Source: Candidatus Gastranaerophilales bacterium (GTDB lineage: Bacteria; Cyanobacteriota; Vampirovibrionia; Gastranaerophilales; Gastranaerophilaceae). From it: a DNA stretch of 52,428 nucleotides. Below the pieces are notes generated by a model. It was not told the DNA's origin, searched no databases, and saw nothing but the letters and a program-made list of their open reading frames with translations. The stretch covers positions 1 to 52,428 of the forward strand of contig CALVAO010000015.1 in the NCBI GenBank assembly GCA_944325515.1. Reading direction: 5' to 3'. The translations under genes were made by a program, and so were the position numbers. Of the stretch, positions 35,991 to 45,397 are shown piece by piece (the first letter of the stretch is position 1; every line of letters starts with the position of its first letter).

Positions 35991-36563
35991 TTATTTACAC
36001 AAATCGGTCAAATATTCAATCATATTTTCACAATATCTTCTATCAACAGCACTAAAAGGCAGGACATCACCGCCAAAATTTTTCTTTACATTATTAATAA
36101 TTCCCTGTTTTTTATTTTGAGATATATAATCGATTTTAGTTAGTACTGTAAAAATCGGCAGATTGTAAGTTTCAACCCACTCCCGCATCTGATAATCGTT
36201 CTTTTGTATATCATGACGCGCATCAATAAATTGAATGAGTGATTTTATCTGCTTTCTGTTTAAAAGATATTCTTCCAGATATTTTTGCCAGCGTGCCTGT
36301 GCTTCTTTTGATACTTTTGCATAGCCATATCCCGGCAGGTCTGCAATTGTAAATTTATCTGCAAAATTAAAGAAATTAATCAACCTTGTTTTTCCGGGAG
36401 TATTTGAAGTTTTTGCGAGTTTTTTGTGGTTCGCAAGCGCATTAATAAAAGATGATTTACCGACATTTGAACGCCCGAGAAGCGGAAATTCCGGAAGTTC
36501 ATATGCAGGACATTGAGAAAGCTTTTCCGCGCTTATTAAGAATTTTGCATTAAGCTGTTTCAT
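35991..36563 (-). CDS. engB: Ribosome biogenesis GTPase EngB (YsxC)
   Basis: A roughly 190-residue GTPase for large ribosomal subunit assembly. The P-loop is LLGRSNVGKSSFINAL (about 31-46). G3 is DLPGYGYAKV, G4 is TKID. The start at 36563 is chosen because GAGGA lies eight bases upstream; a frame five codons longer exists. It overlaps the upstream small gene by 14 bases. The five-codon frame extension has no better support. Confidence 0.93.
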   Translation of the reverse strand: MKQLNAKFLISAEKLSQCPAYELPEFPLLGRSNVGKSSFINALANHKKLAKTSNTPGKTRLINFFNFADKFTIADLPGYGYAKVSKEAQARWQKYLEEYLLNRKQIKSLIQFIDARHDIQKNDYQMREWVETYNLPIFTVLTKIDYISQNKKQGIINNVKKNFGGDVLPFSAVDRRYCENMIEYLTDLCK

Positions 36564-36810
36564 CTTTTTGTTCCTCATTTTTCAATTCGTCTTTTGTTTT
36601 TGCGCGATGAGTTACAATAGACAAAAGGTTATACAATTTTTCATTATTAACAACTGTGAGTTGTGCTTTGTGTTTCAAAAGAGTTACATCAACAGACGGC
36701 TTATTTTCAAAAATATTACCGGTTTGAATGCTGACTATCTGGATAAAATTATCCCTTAAAATACTAAGGGGTTCTTTCAGAAATATTTCAAATGTTTTAA
36801 ATATATTCAT
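36550..36810 (-). CDS. Small protein of unknown function upstream of engB
   Basis: A protein of about 86 residues. The N-terminal region has basic and hydrophobic residues (FKTFEIFLKEPLSIL), and the C-terminus is Lys/Glu rich and likely disordered. I do not recognise it. The ATG at 36810 follows a -10 like region and is preferred over TTG at 36825. Its stop overlaps engB, suggesting translational coupling. Confidence 0.55.
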   Translation of the reverse strand: MNIFKTFEIFLKEPLSILRDNFIQIVSIQTGNIFENKPSVDVTLLKHKAQLTVVNNEKLYNLLSIVTHRAKTKDELKNEEQKDETA

Positions 36811-36909
36811 CTTTTCGTACTTCAAAGTTTAGTACAGATATTGTATAATAGATTCAGCAAAAAGTAAATGTACGGCATTCTTTAAGCTCTGCCGGCGTAT
36901 GAGTAGTTT

Positions 36910-37821
36910 ATGAATAATCAAGAAAAGGAATACATAGAAGGTTTTAAGACATATTTGAGTGTGGAAAAAAACTTTTCCGAACATACGGTATCGGCATATT
37001 GTTCTGATATTGTAAGTTTTATTTTGTGGCTTAACGGTTTGAATTTGATTGAAGCAGATTTTAACAAACTCAGAGAATATTTACATTTTATACAGAGATT
37101 TGATTATAAAAAAACTACAATTGCCAGAAAAGTTGCTTCTATAAGAACATTTTACAAATATTTATACAGGGAAAGATATATTGACAGCAATCCTGCAATT
37201 TCTTTATCAGCTCCGAAACGTCCGAAATCCCTTCCGAAATTTCTTACGCCGGATGAGGTTGAGCAAATTTTGAATAATATCAGAATTGACACGCCCGCAG
37301 GATTTAGGAACCGTGTTATACTGGAGCTTTTGTGGGCAACGGGCATGCGTGTTTCGGAATTAAGCAATCTCAATTTCGGGGATTTGAATATAGAAGAAAA
37401 CGAAATAAGAGTTTTCGGCAAAGGTGCTAAAGAACGTATTGTTCTTATGTCTGACAGAGCTAAGGGGTTTCTCGTGCAGTATATTAATTCAGCAAGAAAA
37501 TTAATTGCACCCGGATATGATACCGGAGAAATTAATGATGATACACCTGTGTTTATTAATAATACAGGTTACAGACTCCAGAATAAAACCATAAGAAAAG
37601 CTATTAATGAGGTGGTTGAAAAGATTGAACTGCCTAAAAAAGTTACACCGCACGTTTTCCGGCATAGTTTTGCGACAAAGCTGATAGAAAATGGAGCGGA
37701 TTTGAGAGTCGTACAAGAGCTTTTGGGGCATGCAGGAATTTCTAATACTCAAATATATACTCATATTTCCATGAAACATATGAAAGACGTATATGCAGCA
37801 GCACATCCGCATGGCGGGTAG
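36910..37821 (+). CDS. xerC: Tyrosine recombinase XerC/XerD
   Basis: A 303-residue site-specific recombinase that resolves chromosome dimers. The N-terminal SAM-like DNA-binding domain covers about 1-100. Catalytic residues are visible in order: Arg in ATGMRVSELSNL, His and Arg in HVFRHSFAT, His in LLGHAGISN, and the Tyr nucleophile in TQIYTHI. Both XerC and XerD subfamilies fit. There is no att site or cargo nearby, so it is a housekeeping recombinase. Confidence 0.9.
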   Translation: MNNQEKEYIEGFKTYLSVEKNFSEHTVSAYCSDIVSFILWLNGLNLIEADFNKLREYLHFIQRFDYKKTTIARKVASIRTFYKYLYRERYIDSNPAISLSAPKRPKSLPKFLTPDEVEQILNNIRIDTPAGFRNRVILELLWATGMRVSELSNLNFGDLNIEENEIRVFGKGAKERIVLMSDRAKGFLVQYINSARKLIAPGYDTGEINDDTPVFINNTGYRLQNKTIRKAINEVVEKIELPKKVTPHVFRHSFATKLIENGADLRVVQELLGHAGISNTQIYTHISMKHMKDVYAAAHPHGG

Positions 37822-37838
37822 TTTACACGAGGTATAAA

Positions 37839-38519
37839 ATGAATGAAAGAGTTGTAGAGGTATATGCAGGAGCCTATGCCAGCGGAAAATCAGAAACAGC
37901 ACTAAACAGGGCGAGGCAGTACGCGGTATTGAATAAACGAATTACTCTGGTTGATCTTGATACAGTAGAGCCGGCTTACACCCTTCGTCCTATTGCAGGA
38001 GAACTGCACAATGCAGGTATAAATGTTATAACCCAGCCGGATAACTTTGGTCTGGGCGAGGCTGCGAGCTATGTAACCCCTGCACAGATAAACTGTCTTT
38101 CGGAGGAAGGGGATATAATTATAGATGTAGGGTACGGCGCAGGCGGGCTGGATATTCTTGACATATTAAATAATATTGATGAAGAAAAACATCTTGAAAT
38201 TTATCTGGTAGTTAATACAGCAAAATTCGAAACGTCATCTGTGGAGAATATCATTGAATACGTCAGTTTTTCGGAAGGCATAGAAAAACGTCCGTGGAAA
38301 AAATTTACTGGATTTATTTCAAATACGCATTTCGGTGATGAAACAACCGCAGAAGATATTATAAACGGGTACAATAAACTTAAAGAAGCATCTCAAAAAC
38401 TCAATATTCCAATTCGTGCAATCGGTGTTGCCGAAAATCTGGCATCCGAATTTGATTTGAAATATGACGGAATTGATGTCTGGGTGTACCGGCGTATGAT
38501 GCCAAAAGCGTTCTGGTAG
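37839..38519 (+). CDS. P-loop nucleotide-binding protein
   Basis: A 226-residue P-loop NTPase of the CobQ/MinD/ParA class. GAYASGKSE is the Walker A near residues 11-19, followed by TLVDLDTVEPAYTLR with a MinD-like switch and DVGYGAGG. It has its own ribosome site (CGAGG) 17 bases after xerC. The partner and cargo are unknown. Confidence 0.75.
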   Translation: MNERVVEVYAGAYASGKSETALNRARQYAVLNKRITLVDLDTVEPAYTLRPIAGELHNAGINVITQPDNFGLGEAASYVTPAQINCLSEEGDIIIDVGYGAGGLDILDILNNIDEEKHLEIYLVVNTAKFETSSVENIIEYVSFSEGIEKRPWKKFTGFISNTHFGDETTAEDIINGYNKLKEASQKLNIPIRAIGVAENLASEFDLKYDGIDVWVYRRMMPKAFW

Positions 38520-38594
38520 AACTCTTTTACGCTGGTTTTCCTTTTTATTTTCTTTATTGTATAATCACCATATACTTGTAAGGAGAAAGATAAA

Positions 38595-39533
38595 ATGAAA
38601 GTAAGCGTAAAAGTACCTGCTACATCGGCTAATTTGGGTCCGGGCTTTGATTGTCTGGGTCTGGCGCTTCCTATTTATAATACAATTACTATAGAAGAAA
38701 CAGTGCTTCCCGGCACCGGTATTGAAATCAATATGATGTCCGAAGATGAAGTAATTGACGAAATGAGTTTTGATGATATTCCGCGGGATGAGAATAATAT
38801 TGTTTATAAAGCTGTAGAAATGCTTTATAACTCTATCGGGCAGGAACCATCCGAGTTAAAAATCAATATACAATCCCAAATTCCAATAACAAGAGGATTA
38901 GGCAGTTCTGCTGCTGTAGTTGTCGGCGGTCTCCTTGCTGCAAACAAACTTTTAGGTTCTCCTGCAGACGAAACAGCCCTTCTTTCAATTGCAACAGAAG
39001 TGGAAGGGCATCCGGATAATGTTGCACCCGCAATTCTCGGCGGCTTTGTGCTTGCTTCTCAAGAAGACGACGGTTCTATTATATGCAGAAAGCTTAATTG
39101 GCCCGATGAATGGGATATTACGGTATGCATTCCGGACTTTGAGCTTTCTACCAATATTGCACGCTCGGTTCTGCCGCAAAGTGTACCTATGCAGGATGCT
39201 GTTTTTAATTCCAAACACCTTGCGATGCTTATTCATGCAGTAGATACAAAAGATGAAAAATTAATGAAAGCGGCTTTGCAGGATAAACTCCATCAGCCAT
39301 ACAGAGAAAAACTCGTTCCGGGTATGAAAGAAATTATGGAAGCCTTTAAGCATGAAGACGGGGTGCTTGGCTGTGTGCTCTCCGGCGCAGGTCCGGCAAT
39401 GCTTGTTATTTCTCACAAATATGATCTGGATAAAATCAAGTCTACCGTGAAAGAAATATGGGAAGGTCAAAGCATTAAAGTCGAGATTAAAACTTTAAAA
39501 ATTGAACCTAAAGGCGCAGAAATTATAGAATAG
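38595..39533 (+). CDS. thrB: Homoserine kinase
   Basis: A GHMP kinase making O-phospho-homoserine in threonine synthesis. The 312-residue protein has SANLGPGFDCLGLALP at the N-terminus and the ATP-binding RGLGSSAAVVVGGL motif; GCVLSGAGPAML is near the C-terminus. It has TATAAT upstream and AAGGAG before the ATG. No other threonine gene is adjacent. Confidence 0.95.
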   Translation: MKVSVKVPATSANLGPGFDCLGLALPIYNTITIEETVLPGTGIEINMMSEDEVIDEMSFDDIPRDENNIVYKAVEMLYNSIGQEPSELKINIQSQIPITRGLGSSAAVVVGGLLAANKLLGSPADETALLSIATEVEGHPDNVAPAILGGFVLASQEDDGSIICRKLNWPDEWDITVCIPDFELSTNIARSVLPQSVPMQDAVFNSKHLAMLIHAVDTKDEKLMKAALQDKLHQPYREKLVPGMKEIMEAFKHEDGVLGCVLSGAGPAMLVISHKYDLDKIKSTVKEIWEGQSIKVEIKTLKIEPKGAEIIE

Positions 39534-39610
39534 ATGATTTTATAATCCGTTTCGCTATCCGGCTTCTTTTATGTTAAGATATTGGAAATTAATTGTTTAA
39601 AAGGAGCATT

Positions 39611-40195
39611 ATGACAAGAACATTAAACGGTGTGGAATTTGATCCGGGTTTTGAACCATATATACTGGCATTTAGAGGAACTGTAGAATATCTTTACATG
39701 GATATTAACAGGTTTAAAAATTTGTCCCAGAGAAAAATGAAATTCAGACAGTATTACAAAAAATTTATTGAACTTTTTTATAATAATCTGGGATTTTATA
39801 TTGGATGCCTTATGTGGGCAGCGTATATTAAAACACTGCCGGAACAGCCGATTTTGAATAACAGCTGCCTCGGACAGGAATATGATGAAGAATCAAATAC
39901 TTATGATACGGAATTTATGATTAGATTTCTTACACTTTTCCCAAAAGACATGAAATATTTTTTGGGAGAAAATTATGAAATTGATAAATCGGATTTGAAA
40001 ATTCTTGAAATGTATAAAGAGTTTTTGATTATCAACCGTGGTTTTGTTGAATCGGCAAATAATACTGATATTCAGCTTCCTGCAGGTATGAAAACAGATA
40101 ATGCGGAAACTTTCAAAGATAAAATAGATGATGTTATCAAAGACGGTGATTTATCAAGATTTGCAGAATACAGGGATTTAATATGTCAAATATAA
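39611..40195 (+). CDS. Unknown 194-residue protein
   Basis: A soluble protein with no recognised domain: Tyr/Phe rich in the first half (DPGFEPYILAFRGTVEYLYMD), and Asp/Lys rich at the C-terminus. The ATG at 39611 has AGGAG five bases upstream; a frame from TTG six codons earlier is not needed. It overlaps the adenine deaminase start by 13 bases and is probably co-translated with it, so the two may share a pathway. Confidence 0.6.
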   Translation: MTRTLNGVEFDPGFEPYILAFRGTVEYLYMDINRFKNLSQRKMKFRQYYKKFIELFYNNLGFYIGCLMWAAYIKTLPEQPILNNSCLGQEYDEESNTYDTEFMIRFLTLFPKDMKYFLGENYEIDKSDLKILEMYKEFLIINRGFVESANNTDIQLPAGMKTDNAETFKDKIDDVIKDGDLSRFAEYRDLICQI

Positions 40196-41922
40196 TTAAT
40201 GTTGCACGCGGGCTGGAAAAAGCCGATTTAGTCATAAAAAATGCTTCTATAGTAAATGTTTTATCGGAAGAAATTCATAAAGGCGATATTGCAATTTCTG
40301 ACGGTGTTATTGCAGGGGTCGGAGCAAACTATTCCGGCAAAAAGGAAATTGATGTCAACGGTGCTTACGTAACACCCTCGTTTATAGATGGTCATGTTCA
40401 TCTGGAAAGCTCCATGATGCTTCCGCAGGAATTTGCAAAAACAGTTCTTCCAACAGGTACAACAACTGTAATTATTGACCCGCATGAGATCTCAAATGTT
40501 CTCGGACTTCACGGAATAAGTTTTATGCATGAGGCTGTAAAAAATCTCCCGCTTGATGTTTATACAATGCTTCCGTCTTGTGTTCCGGCAACACCATTTG
40601 AAACTTCCGGATTTGATTTAAACAGCTATGATTTATCGCTTCTGATAGATAAACCCTGGGTACTCGGTATTGCAGAAATGATGAATTTCCCGGGAGTTTT
40701 AAATCTTGATAAAAACGTGATTTCAAAACTAGAGCTGGCAAAAGAAAGCGGAAAATGTATAGACGGGCATGCGCCGTATCTGCAAGGCAAAGATTTGTGC
40801 GCCTATATTGCAAGCGGTGTAAAGTCTGATCATGAATGCACAACCCCTCAAGAAGCCATAGAAAAACTCCGTCTCGGAATGTATGTTATGGTGAGGGAAG
40901 GTACTGCTGCAAAGGATTTGGATGCACTAATTCCGCTTCTTAAAACCTGTAATACAAGAAAATGTATTTTTGTAACCGATGACAGACATCCGGAAGACTT
41001 AAAAGAACATATAAACGGCATGGTAAGAAGAGCGGTTGAGGCAGGAGTGGATGTTATAAAAGCCGTACAAATAGGAAGTTTGAATACTGCCGAATATTTC
41101 GGATTGAAAAATCTCGGTGCTGTTGCACCGGGTTATAAAGCGGATATGCTGATTCTGCCGGATTTAAAAACTTTTAAGCCCGATGTAGTAATAAAAAACG
41201 GAGAAGTTATTGCACAAAACGGAAAATTAACGATAACAATTCCAAATATAGAAGATTTATCAATGCGCGGTTCTGTGAATGTAAGGTGGATTACGCCGGA
41301 AGATTTTAGGATTGAGGCAAAAGATACAAAATCTGAAACCGCTGAAGTTCAAGCATTAGAGATAATTCCGCGTCAATTAATAACCAAATCCGTTATTTCG
41401 GAAGTTAAAATCCAAAATGGAAACGCTGTAAGCAATATTGAAAATGATACACTGAAGATATGCGTAATTGAAAGACATCGTGCTACAGGAAATATAGGAA
41501 GAGGCTTTGTAAAAGGATTTAACTTGAAGTGCGGAGCCATAGCATCAACCGTAGCACATGACTCACATAACATGATAGTTATCGGAACAAATGATTATGA
41601 TATGTATGCAGCAGCGGTTGCATTGATTAAGTGTCAAGGCGGAAAAGTGGTTGTCAAAGACGGCGAAATTATATCACAGCTGCCGCTTCCTATTGCGGGG
41701 TTGATGTCTGACAGAGATTTTGATTTTGTTGTATCAAAGAGTGAAGAACTAAATAACGCTGCCCGTTCAATAGGATGTACACTTGAAGATCCCTTCATGA
41801 CAATGGGATTTCTTTCGCTGCCTGTAATTCCGGAACTCAAAGTTACCGATAAAGGTGTATTTGATACAAAACAGTTCGGTTTTATTGATATATTTGAAAA
41901 TGCGCAAGTAAATGCGGTTTAA
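40183..41922 (+). CDS. ade: Adenine deaminase
   Basis: Hydrolyses adenine to hypoxanthine and ammonia. A 579-residue amidohydrolase: GHVHLESSMMLP at about residues 69-80, IDPHEISNVLG, GHAPYLQG and SDHECTTPQEA carry the metal ligands. The C-terminal half (STVAHDSHNMIVIGTNDYDM) is the second domain of bacterial adenine deaminases. The start overlaps the preceding gene. Confidence 0.95.
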   Translation: MSNIINVARGLEKADLVIKNASIVNVLSEEIHKGDIAISDGVIAGVGANYSGKKEIDVNGAYVTPSFIDGHVHLESSMMLPQEFAKTVLPTGTTTVIIDPHEISNVLGLHGISFMHEAVKNLPLDVYTMLPSCVPATPFETSGFDLNSYDLSLLIDKPWVLGIAEMMNFPGVLNLDKNVISKLELAKESGKCIDGHAPYLQGKDLCAYIASGVKSDHECTTPQEAIEKLRLGMYVMVREGTAAKDLDALIPLLKTCNTRKCIFVTDDRHPEDLKEHINGMVRRAVEAGVDVIKAVQIGSLNTAEYFGLKNLGAVAPGYKADMLILPDLKTFKPDVVIKNGEVIAQNGKLTITIPNIEDLSMRGSVNVRWITPEDFRIEAKDTKSETAEVQALEIIPRQLITKSVISEVKIQNGNAVSNIENDTLKICVIERHRATGNIGRGFVKGFNLKCGAIASTVAHDSHNMIVIGTNDYDMYAAAVALIKCQGGKVVVKDGEIISQLPLPIAGLMSDRDFDFVVSKSEELNNAARSIGCTLEDPFMTMGFLSLPVIPELKVTDKGVFDTKQFGFIDIFENAQVNAV

Positions 41923-42662
41923 AAATGCCTTACCTTCGGGTCAAGAAGCATGCCTGCAAGTTTGTCCGCTCCGTTAAATTCCCTTTTGGCAAGTTTAGCT
42001 GATGCGCGTTCTTTATCGTATTCGACAAAATGGTGTTCAAACAGGCATTTTTTATCTTCTACGATAATTGTTAAATAACATGATTTCGGTTCGGGAGTAA
42101 ATGGGCGTCCTATGCTGCCTGCGTTAACAACAGTTTTCTTTTTTGAGGTTTGAAAACCGCAGGGAAGATGAGTATGACCGCATAGTATTACGTCAGCGTC
42201 AACATTTTCAATCATTTTTTCAACTTCTTCCATTGGAGTGTCCGGCAGAATATCTTCATTATTTCTTCTGGGGGAACCGTGAACAAGCAGAAACTTTATA
42301 CCGCCTTCAACAACTTCTTTCTGGATGGGCAGTTCTTTTAAAAAATCTTTTTCTACCGGATTAAGAATTCCCGCATCGCATTTTAGAGCTTCTGCCATAA
42401 CCGGCGCTTTTTCTTTTAAATTATTGTAAAGTTCTTCCGTATAATCCGCAATCATTAAATCTGTATTACCTTGAATCATGCAAAATTTAGGGTCATGCTT
42501 TCTTTGCATAAAGAATTCTACAGTGTCAGCCGGTTCAGGTCCTGCCATTGCGTAATCTCCGAGTACAAAAATTTTATCACATTCTTGTTTTTTGATATCT
42601 TCCATAACAGCTTCAACGGCTTCCATGTTTCCGTGGATATCTGAAATAACTGCGATTTTCAT
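41919..42662 (-). CDS. Calcineurin-like metallophosphoesterase
   Basis: A 247-residue YfcE-type phosphoesterase: VISDIHGN at the N-terminus, GDYAMAGP, GNTD, CGHTHLP and NAGSIGRP give the two-metal site. It is probably a cytoplasmic phosphodiesterase. AAAGGA precedes the ATG. It is convergent to ade, overlapping by four bases. Confidence 0.88.
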   Translation of the reverse strand: MKIAVISDIHGNMEAVEAVMEDIKKQECDKIFVLGDYAMAGPEPADTVEFFMQRKHDPKFCMIQGNTDLMIADYTEELYNNLKEKAPVMAEALKCDAGILNPVEKDFLKELPIQKEVVEGGIKFLLVHGSPRRNNEDILPDTPMEEVEKMIENVDADVILCGHTHLPCGFQTSKKKTVVNAGSIGRPFTPEPKSCYLTIIVEDKKCLFEHHFVEYDKERASAKLAKREFNGADKLAGMLLDPKVRHF

Positions 42663-42783
42663 TTTATTTTCCTTTCTTTCGAGTGAGGGGTAAAGGGTTT
42701 ATGATTAATTTTTTTTCACTTTTAATATCATTTTGTGAAAATTTGTAATGTCCGCTTTACTCCTCACTCTTCACTAATATTTA

Positions 42784-42792
42784 TGCTACAAT
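42784..42792 (+). promoter_or_regulatory. Extended -10 box, putative leaderless start of ispG
   Basis: TGCTACAAT ends six bases before the ATG at 42799. No Shine-Dalgarno lies between. Confidence 0.6.
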
Positions 42793-42798
42793 AATTTT

Positions 42799-43863
42799 AT
42801 GCTAAACAGAAGAAAATCAAAACAAATTTCTATAGGTAACGTAAAAGTCGGCGGTGATGCGCCTGTTTCTGTTCAATCTATGTGTAATACTGATACGCGG
42901 GATGTCGGAGCAACATTAAACCAGATTGGCGAACTTGCTGCTGCGGGGTGTGAAATAGTACGTCTTGCGGTTTTAAACAAAGATGCTGCAGCTGCTATTA
43001 AGGATATAGTGAAAAAATCTCCGGTTCCGCTTGTAGCGGATATTCATTTTGACTATCGGCTTGCTATTACGTGTATAGAAAATGGTATTCATGCACTGAG
43101 AATTAATCCAGGGAATATTGGTAAAAAAGAACATACCATTAAGGTAGTAGAAGCTGCAAAAAGCCATAATATTCCAATAAGAATCGGTATAAATGGCGGT
43201 TCATTAGAAAAAGAATTTGAGGCAATGGATATCCCGCTTGCTGAAAAAATGGTATTAAGTGCAATGCGGCATGTAGAAATCTTAGAAGATCTAAATTTTT
43301 ATGATACAAAAATTTCTTTAAAATCTTCTGATGTTCCAACTACAATTGAAGCATACAGATTGATTGCAAAAAAGGTTGATTACCCGCTCCATCTCGGTGT
43401 CACAGAGGCAGGTACTCTCAAAACTGGTTTGATAAAATCTTCTATAGGACTGGGGACTTTGCTTAGCGAGGGAATAGGAGATACTATAAGGGTTTCACTT
43501 ACGGAAAACCCAGTTGAAGAAGTTCATGCAGGTTTTGGCATATTAAAAGCTTTAAATCTTCGTAAAAAAGGTATAAACTTCGTTTCTTGTCCTACATGCG
43601 GAAGAACTCAAATTGACTTAATAGGTCTTGCCAAGCAGGTTGAAGAAAGGTTTAAAAATCTTGATTTGCCAATAACTATAGCCGTTATGGGCTGTCCTGT
43701 AAATGGTCCGGGAGAGGCAAAACATGCAGATTTTGGGATTGCCGGAGCAATAAAAGAAGGGTATATTTTTAAGAAAGGTGAGATTATTGCAAGAGTTCCG
43801 GAATCCGACTTGATTAATTCTTTAGAAAATATTATAATGGAATCATATAGTTCAGTTAAATAA
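42799..43863 (+). CDS. ispG: 4-hydroxy-3-methylbut-2-enyl diphosphate synthase
   Basis: The Fe-S enzyme of the MEP isoprenoid pathway that reduces MEcPP to HMBPP. At 354 residues it is the two-domain bacterial form. The N-terminus has VSVQSMCNTDTRD and LVADIHFDY; the C-terminal cluster site is seen in SCPTCGRTQ with a later Cys in MGCPVNGPGEA. It is followed by a small exported protein two bases later. A -10 box lies six bases before the ATG. Confidence 0.96.
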   Translation: MLNRRKSKQISIGNVKVGGDAPVSVQSMCNTDTRDVGATLNQIGELAAAGCEIVRLAVLNKDAAAAIKDIVKKSPVPLVADIHFDYRLAITCIENGIHALRINPGNIGKKEHTIKVVEAAKSHNIPIRIGINGGSLEKEFEAMDIPLAEKMVLSAMRHVEILEDLNFYDTKISLKSSDVPTTIEAYRLIAKKVDYPLHLGVTEAGTLKTGLIKSSIGLGTLLSEGIGDTIRVSLTENPVEEVHAGFGILKALNLRKKGINFVSCPTCGRTQIDLIGLAKQVEERFKNLDLPITIAVMGCPVNGPGEAKHADFGIAGAIKEGYIFKKGEIIARVPESDLINSLENIIMESYSSVK

Positions 43864-43865
43864 GA

Positions 43866-44189
43866 ATGGGTGTTATGAGAAGAAATTTATTATTAGTATT
43901 GGCTTTATTTACAGCCTTATGTTTTCAAGTAAATGCAACAATGACTGTAGAACAGACTACAGATCCTGAATATCTTATCAATAACGGGTATTCAGAAGTA
44001 CAGGCAGAAGAGGTATTGATTATGAAAAATCGTGCCGCCGGAAAACCTTGCGAGCCTTTGTATGAAAAAAATAATAACAAATTCGTAAGATTTTTGAAAA
44101 ACTGTTACTCATATTTGGATCCGGCAGCAGACAGCGAGGAAAGATACCACCACGATGTAAAAATGTCGCCTCACTATACAGATTTGTAA
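43866..44189 (+). CDS. Small exported protein of unknown function
   Basis: A 107-residue protein with a signal peptide (MRRNLLLVLALFTALCFQVNA, cleavage near ATMT). The mature part is acidic then Tyr/His rich and contains two Cys (GKPCEP and KNCYSY) that could form a disulfide. The start at 43866 or an in-frame ATG at 43875 are both possible; neither has a strong ribosome site. It follows ispG by two bases, in the same transcript. The function is unknown. Confidence 0.65.
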   Translation: MGVMRRNLLLVLALFTALCFQVNATMTVEQTTDPEYLINNGYSEVQAEEVLIMKNRAAGKPCEPLYEKNNNKFVRFLKNCYSYLDPAADSEERYHHDVKMSPHYTDL

Positions 44190-44195
44190 ACAAAG

Positions 44196-44217
44196 AAAGC
44201 GCCGATGGCGCTTTTTT
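44196..44217 (+). terminator. Rho-independent terminator after ispG operon
   Basis: Perfect 8-bp arms (AAAGCGCC/GGCGCTTT) with a GAT loop and six T residues, seven bases after the stop codon of the small exported protein. Confidence 0.9.
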
Positions 44218-44221
44218 GTTA

Positions 44222-44227
44222 TATAAT
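44222..44227 (+). promoter_or_regulatory. -10 box, putative leaderless start of aroC
   Basis: TATAAT ends six bases before the ATG at 44234, just after the preceding terminator, with no ribosome site between. Confidence 0.65.
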
Positions 44228-44233
44228 ATTGGC

Positions 44234-45397
44234 ATGAATAGATTTAGATTTTTAACATCCGGCGAAAGCCACGGCAAATGCCTTAATGCAATAATAGAAG
44301 GCATCCCTGCAGGTATAAGAATAAAAGCTTCCGTTATTAATGAAGACCTTGCAAGACGGCAGGTCGGCTACGGCAGAGGCGGAAGGATGAAGATTGAAAA
44401 AGACACCGTAGAAATTAAATCCGGCGTAAGGTTCGGTAAATCTACAGGCGCGCCCATTTGTCTTGAAATAAAAAATAAAGATTTTGAAAACTGGCAGGAA
44501 GTCATGAACACGGAGTATCAAGAATATCCGGCGCAGGAAACATTAAAAAAAATAGAAGAAAAAGCCTTTACAACTGTACGCCCAGGGCATGCTGACTATG
44601 CAGGTTCAATAAAATATAATTTTACTGATTTAAGAAATGTACTGGAGCGCTCCAGTGCAAGAAAAACCGCAATTGAAGTAGCAGTCGGCTCAGTTGCAAA
44701 ACAAATTTTAAAAGAATTCGGTATAATGGGATTTTCTCACGTTATTCAAATCGGGAATGTGAAATTGGACTTTTATCCGAAAACTTACACATTAATAAAG
44801 GAAAAAGCTGAAAAATCTGATGTCCGCTGCGCTGATGATTTAACTGCAGATAGAATGCGCAACGCTATTGATGAAGCAGCTCAAGCAGGCGACACTCTGG
44901 GGGGAAAATTTGAAGTAATCTTCGGAAATCTTCCTGTTGGGCTTGGCTCTTATGTCCACTGGGACAGATGTCTGGATGGGCGTTTAGCACAGGCTGTTAT
45001 GAGTATTCCGGCTGTAAAGGCTGTTGAGATAGGAGCGGGAGTTGATGCAGCTTCATTAAAAGGCTCACAGATGCATGATGAGATTTTTGTCAAGAATAAA
45101 GCTGTTTACCGTCAGACAAATAATGCAGGTGGTTTAGAAGGCGGTATGACAAATGGTGAAGCACTTGTAATAAAAGGAACAATGAAGGCAATTCCGACAA
45201 TGAGGAAAGCTCTGGCAACTGTTGATATAAAAAATATGCAGCCTGCCAGTGCTCATTTTGAACGTTCGGATACCTGCGCGGTGCCTGCTTGCGCCGTTGT
45301 TGCAGAAGCTCGTGTGGCAATCATTCTGGCTGATGAACTTTTGACCAAAATCGGCGGCGATAACTTTGTGGAGATGAAAGAACACTATGGAGTGTAA
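44234..45397 (+). CDS. aroC: Chorismate synthase
   Basis: Converts EPSP to chorismate, the last step of the shikimate pathway, with reduced FMN. About 387 residues. TSGESHGK at the N-terminus, RRQVGYGRGGRMKIE, GHADYAGSIKY and RSSARKTAIEV are characteristic. The start is placed at the ATG at 44234, since the open frame upstream runs through the TATAAT box. First gene of an aroC-aroK-aroB run with overlapping ends. Confidence 0.96.
   Translation: MNRFRFLTSGESHGKCLNAIIEGIPAGIRIKASVINEDLARRQVGYGRGGRMKIEKDTVEIKSGVRFGKSTGAPICLEIKNKDFENWQEVMNTEYQEYPAQETLKKIEEKAFTTVRPGHADYAGSIKYNFTDLRNVLERSSARKTAIEVAVGSVAKQILKEFGIMGFSHVIQIGNVKLDFYPKTYTLIKEKAEKSDVRCADDLTADRMRNAIDEAAQAGDTLGGKFEVIFGNLPVGLGSYVHWDRCLDGRLAQAVMSIPAVKAVEIGAGVDAASLKGSQMHDEIFVKNKAVYRQTNNAGGLEGGMTNGEALVIKGTMKAIPTMRKALATVDIKNMQPASAHFERSDTCAVPACAVVAEARVAIILADELLTKIGGDNFVEMKEHYGV

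Noticed and set aside
36910-37821. Integrase of a genomic island
   Set aside because: The flanking genes are housekeeping, there are no att repeats or phage genes, and the protein has Xer length and layout.
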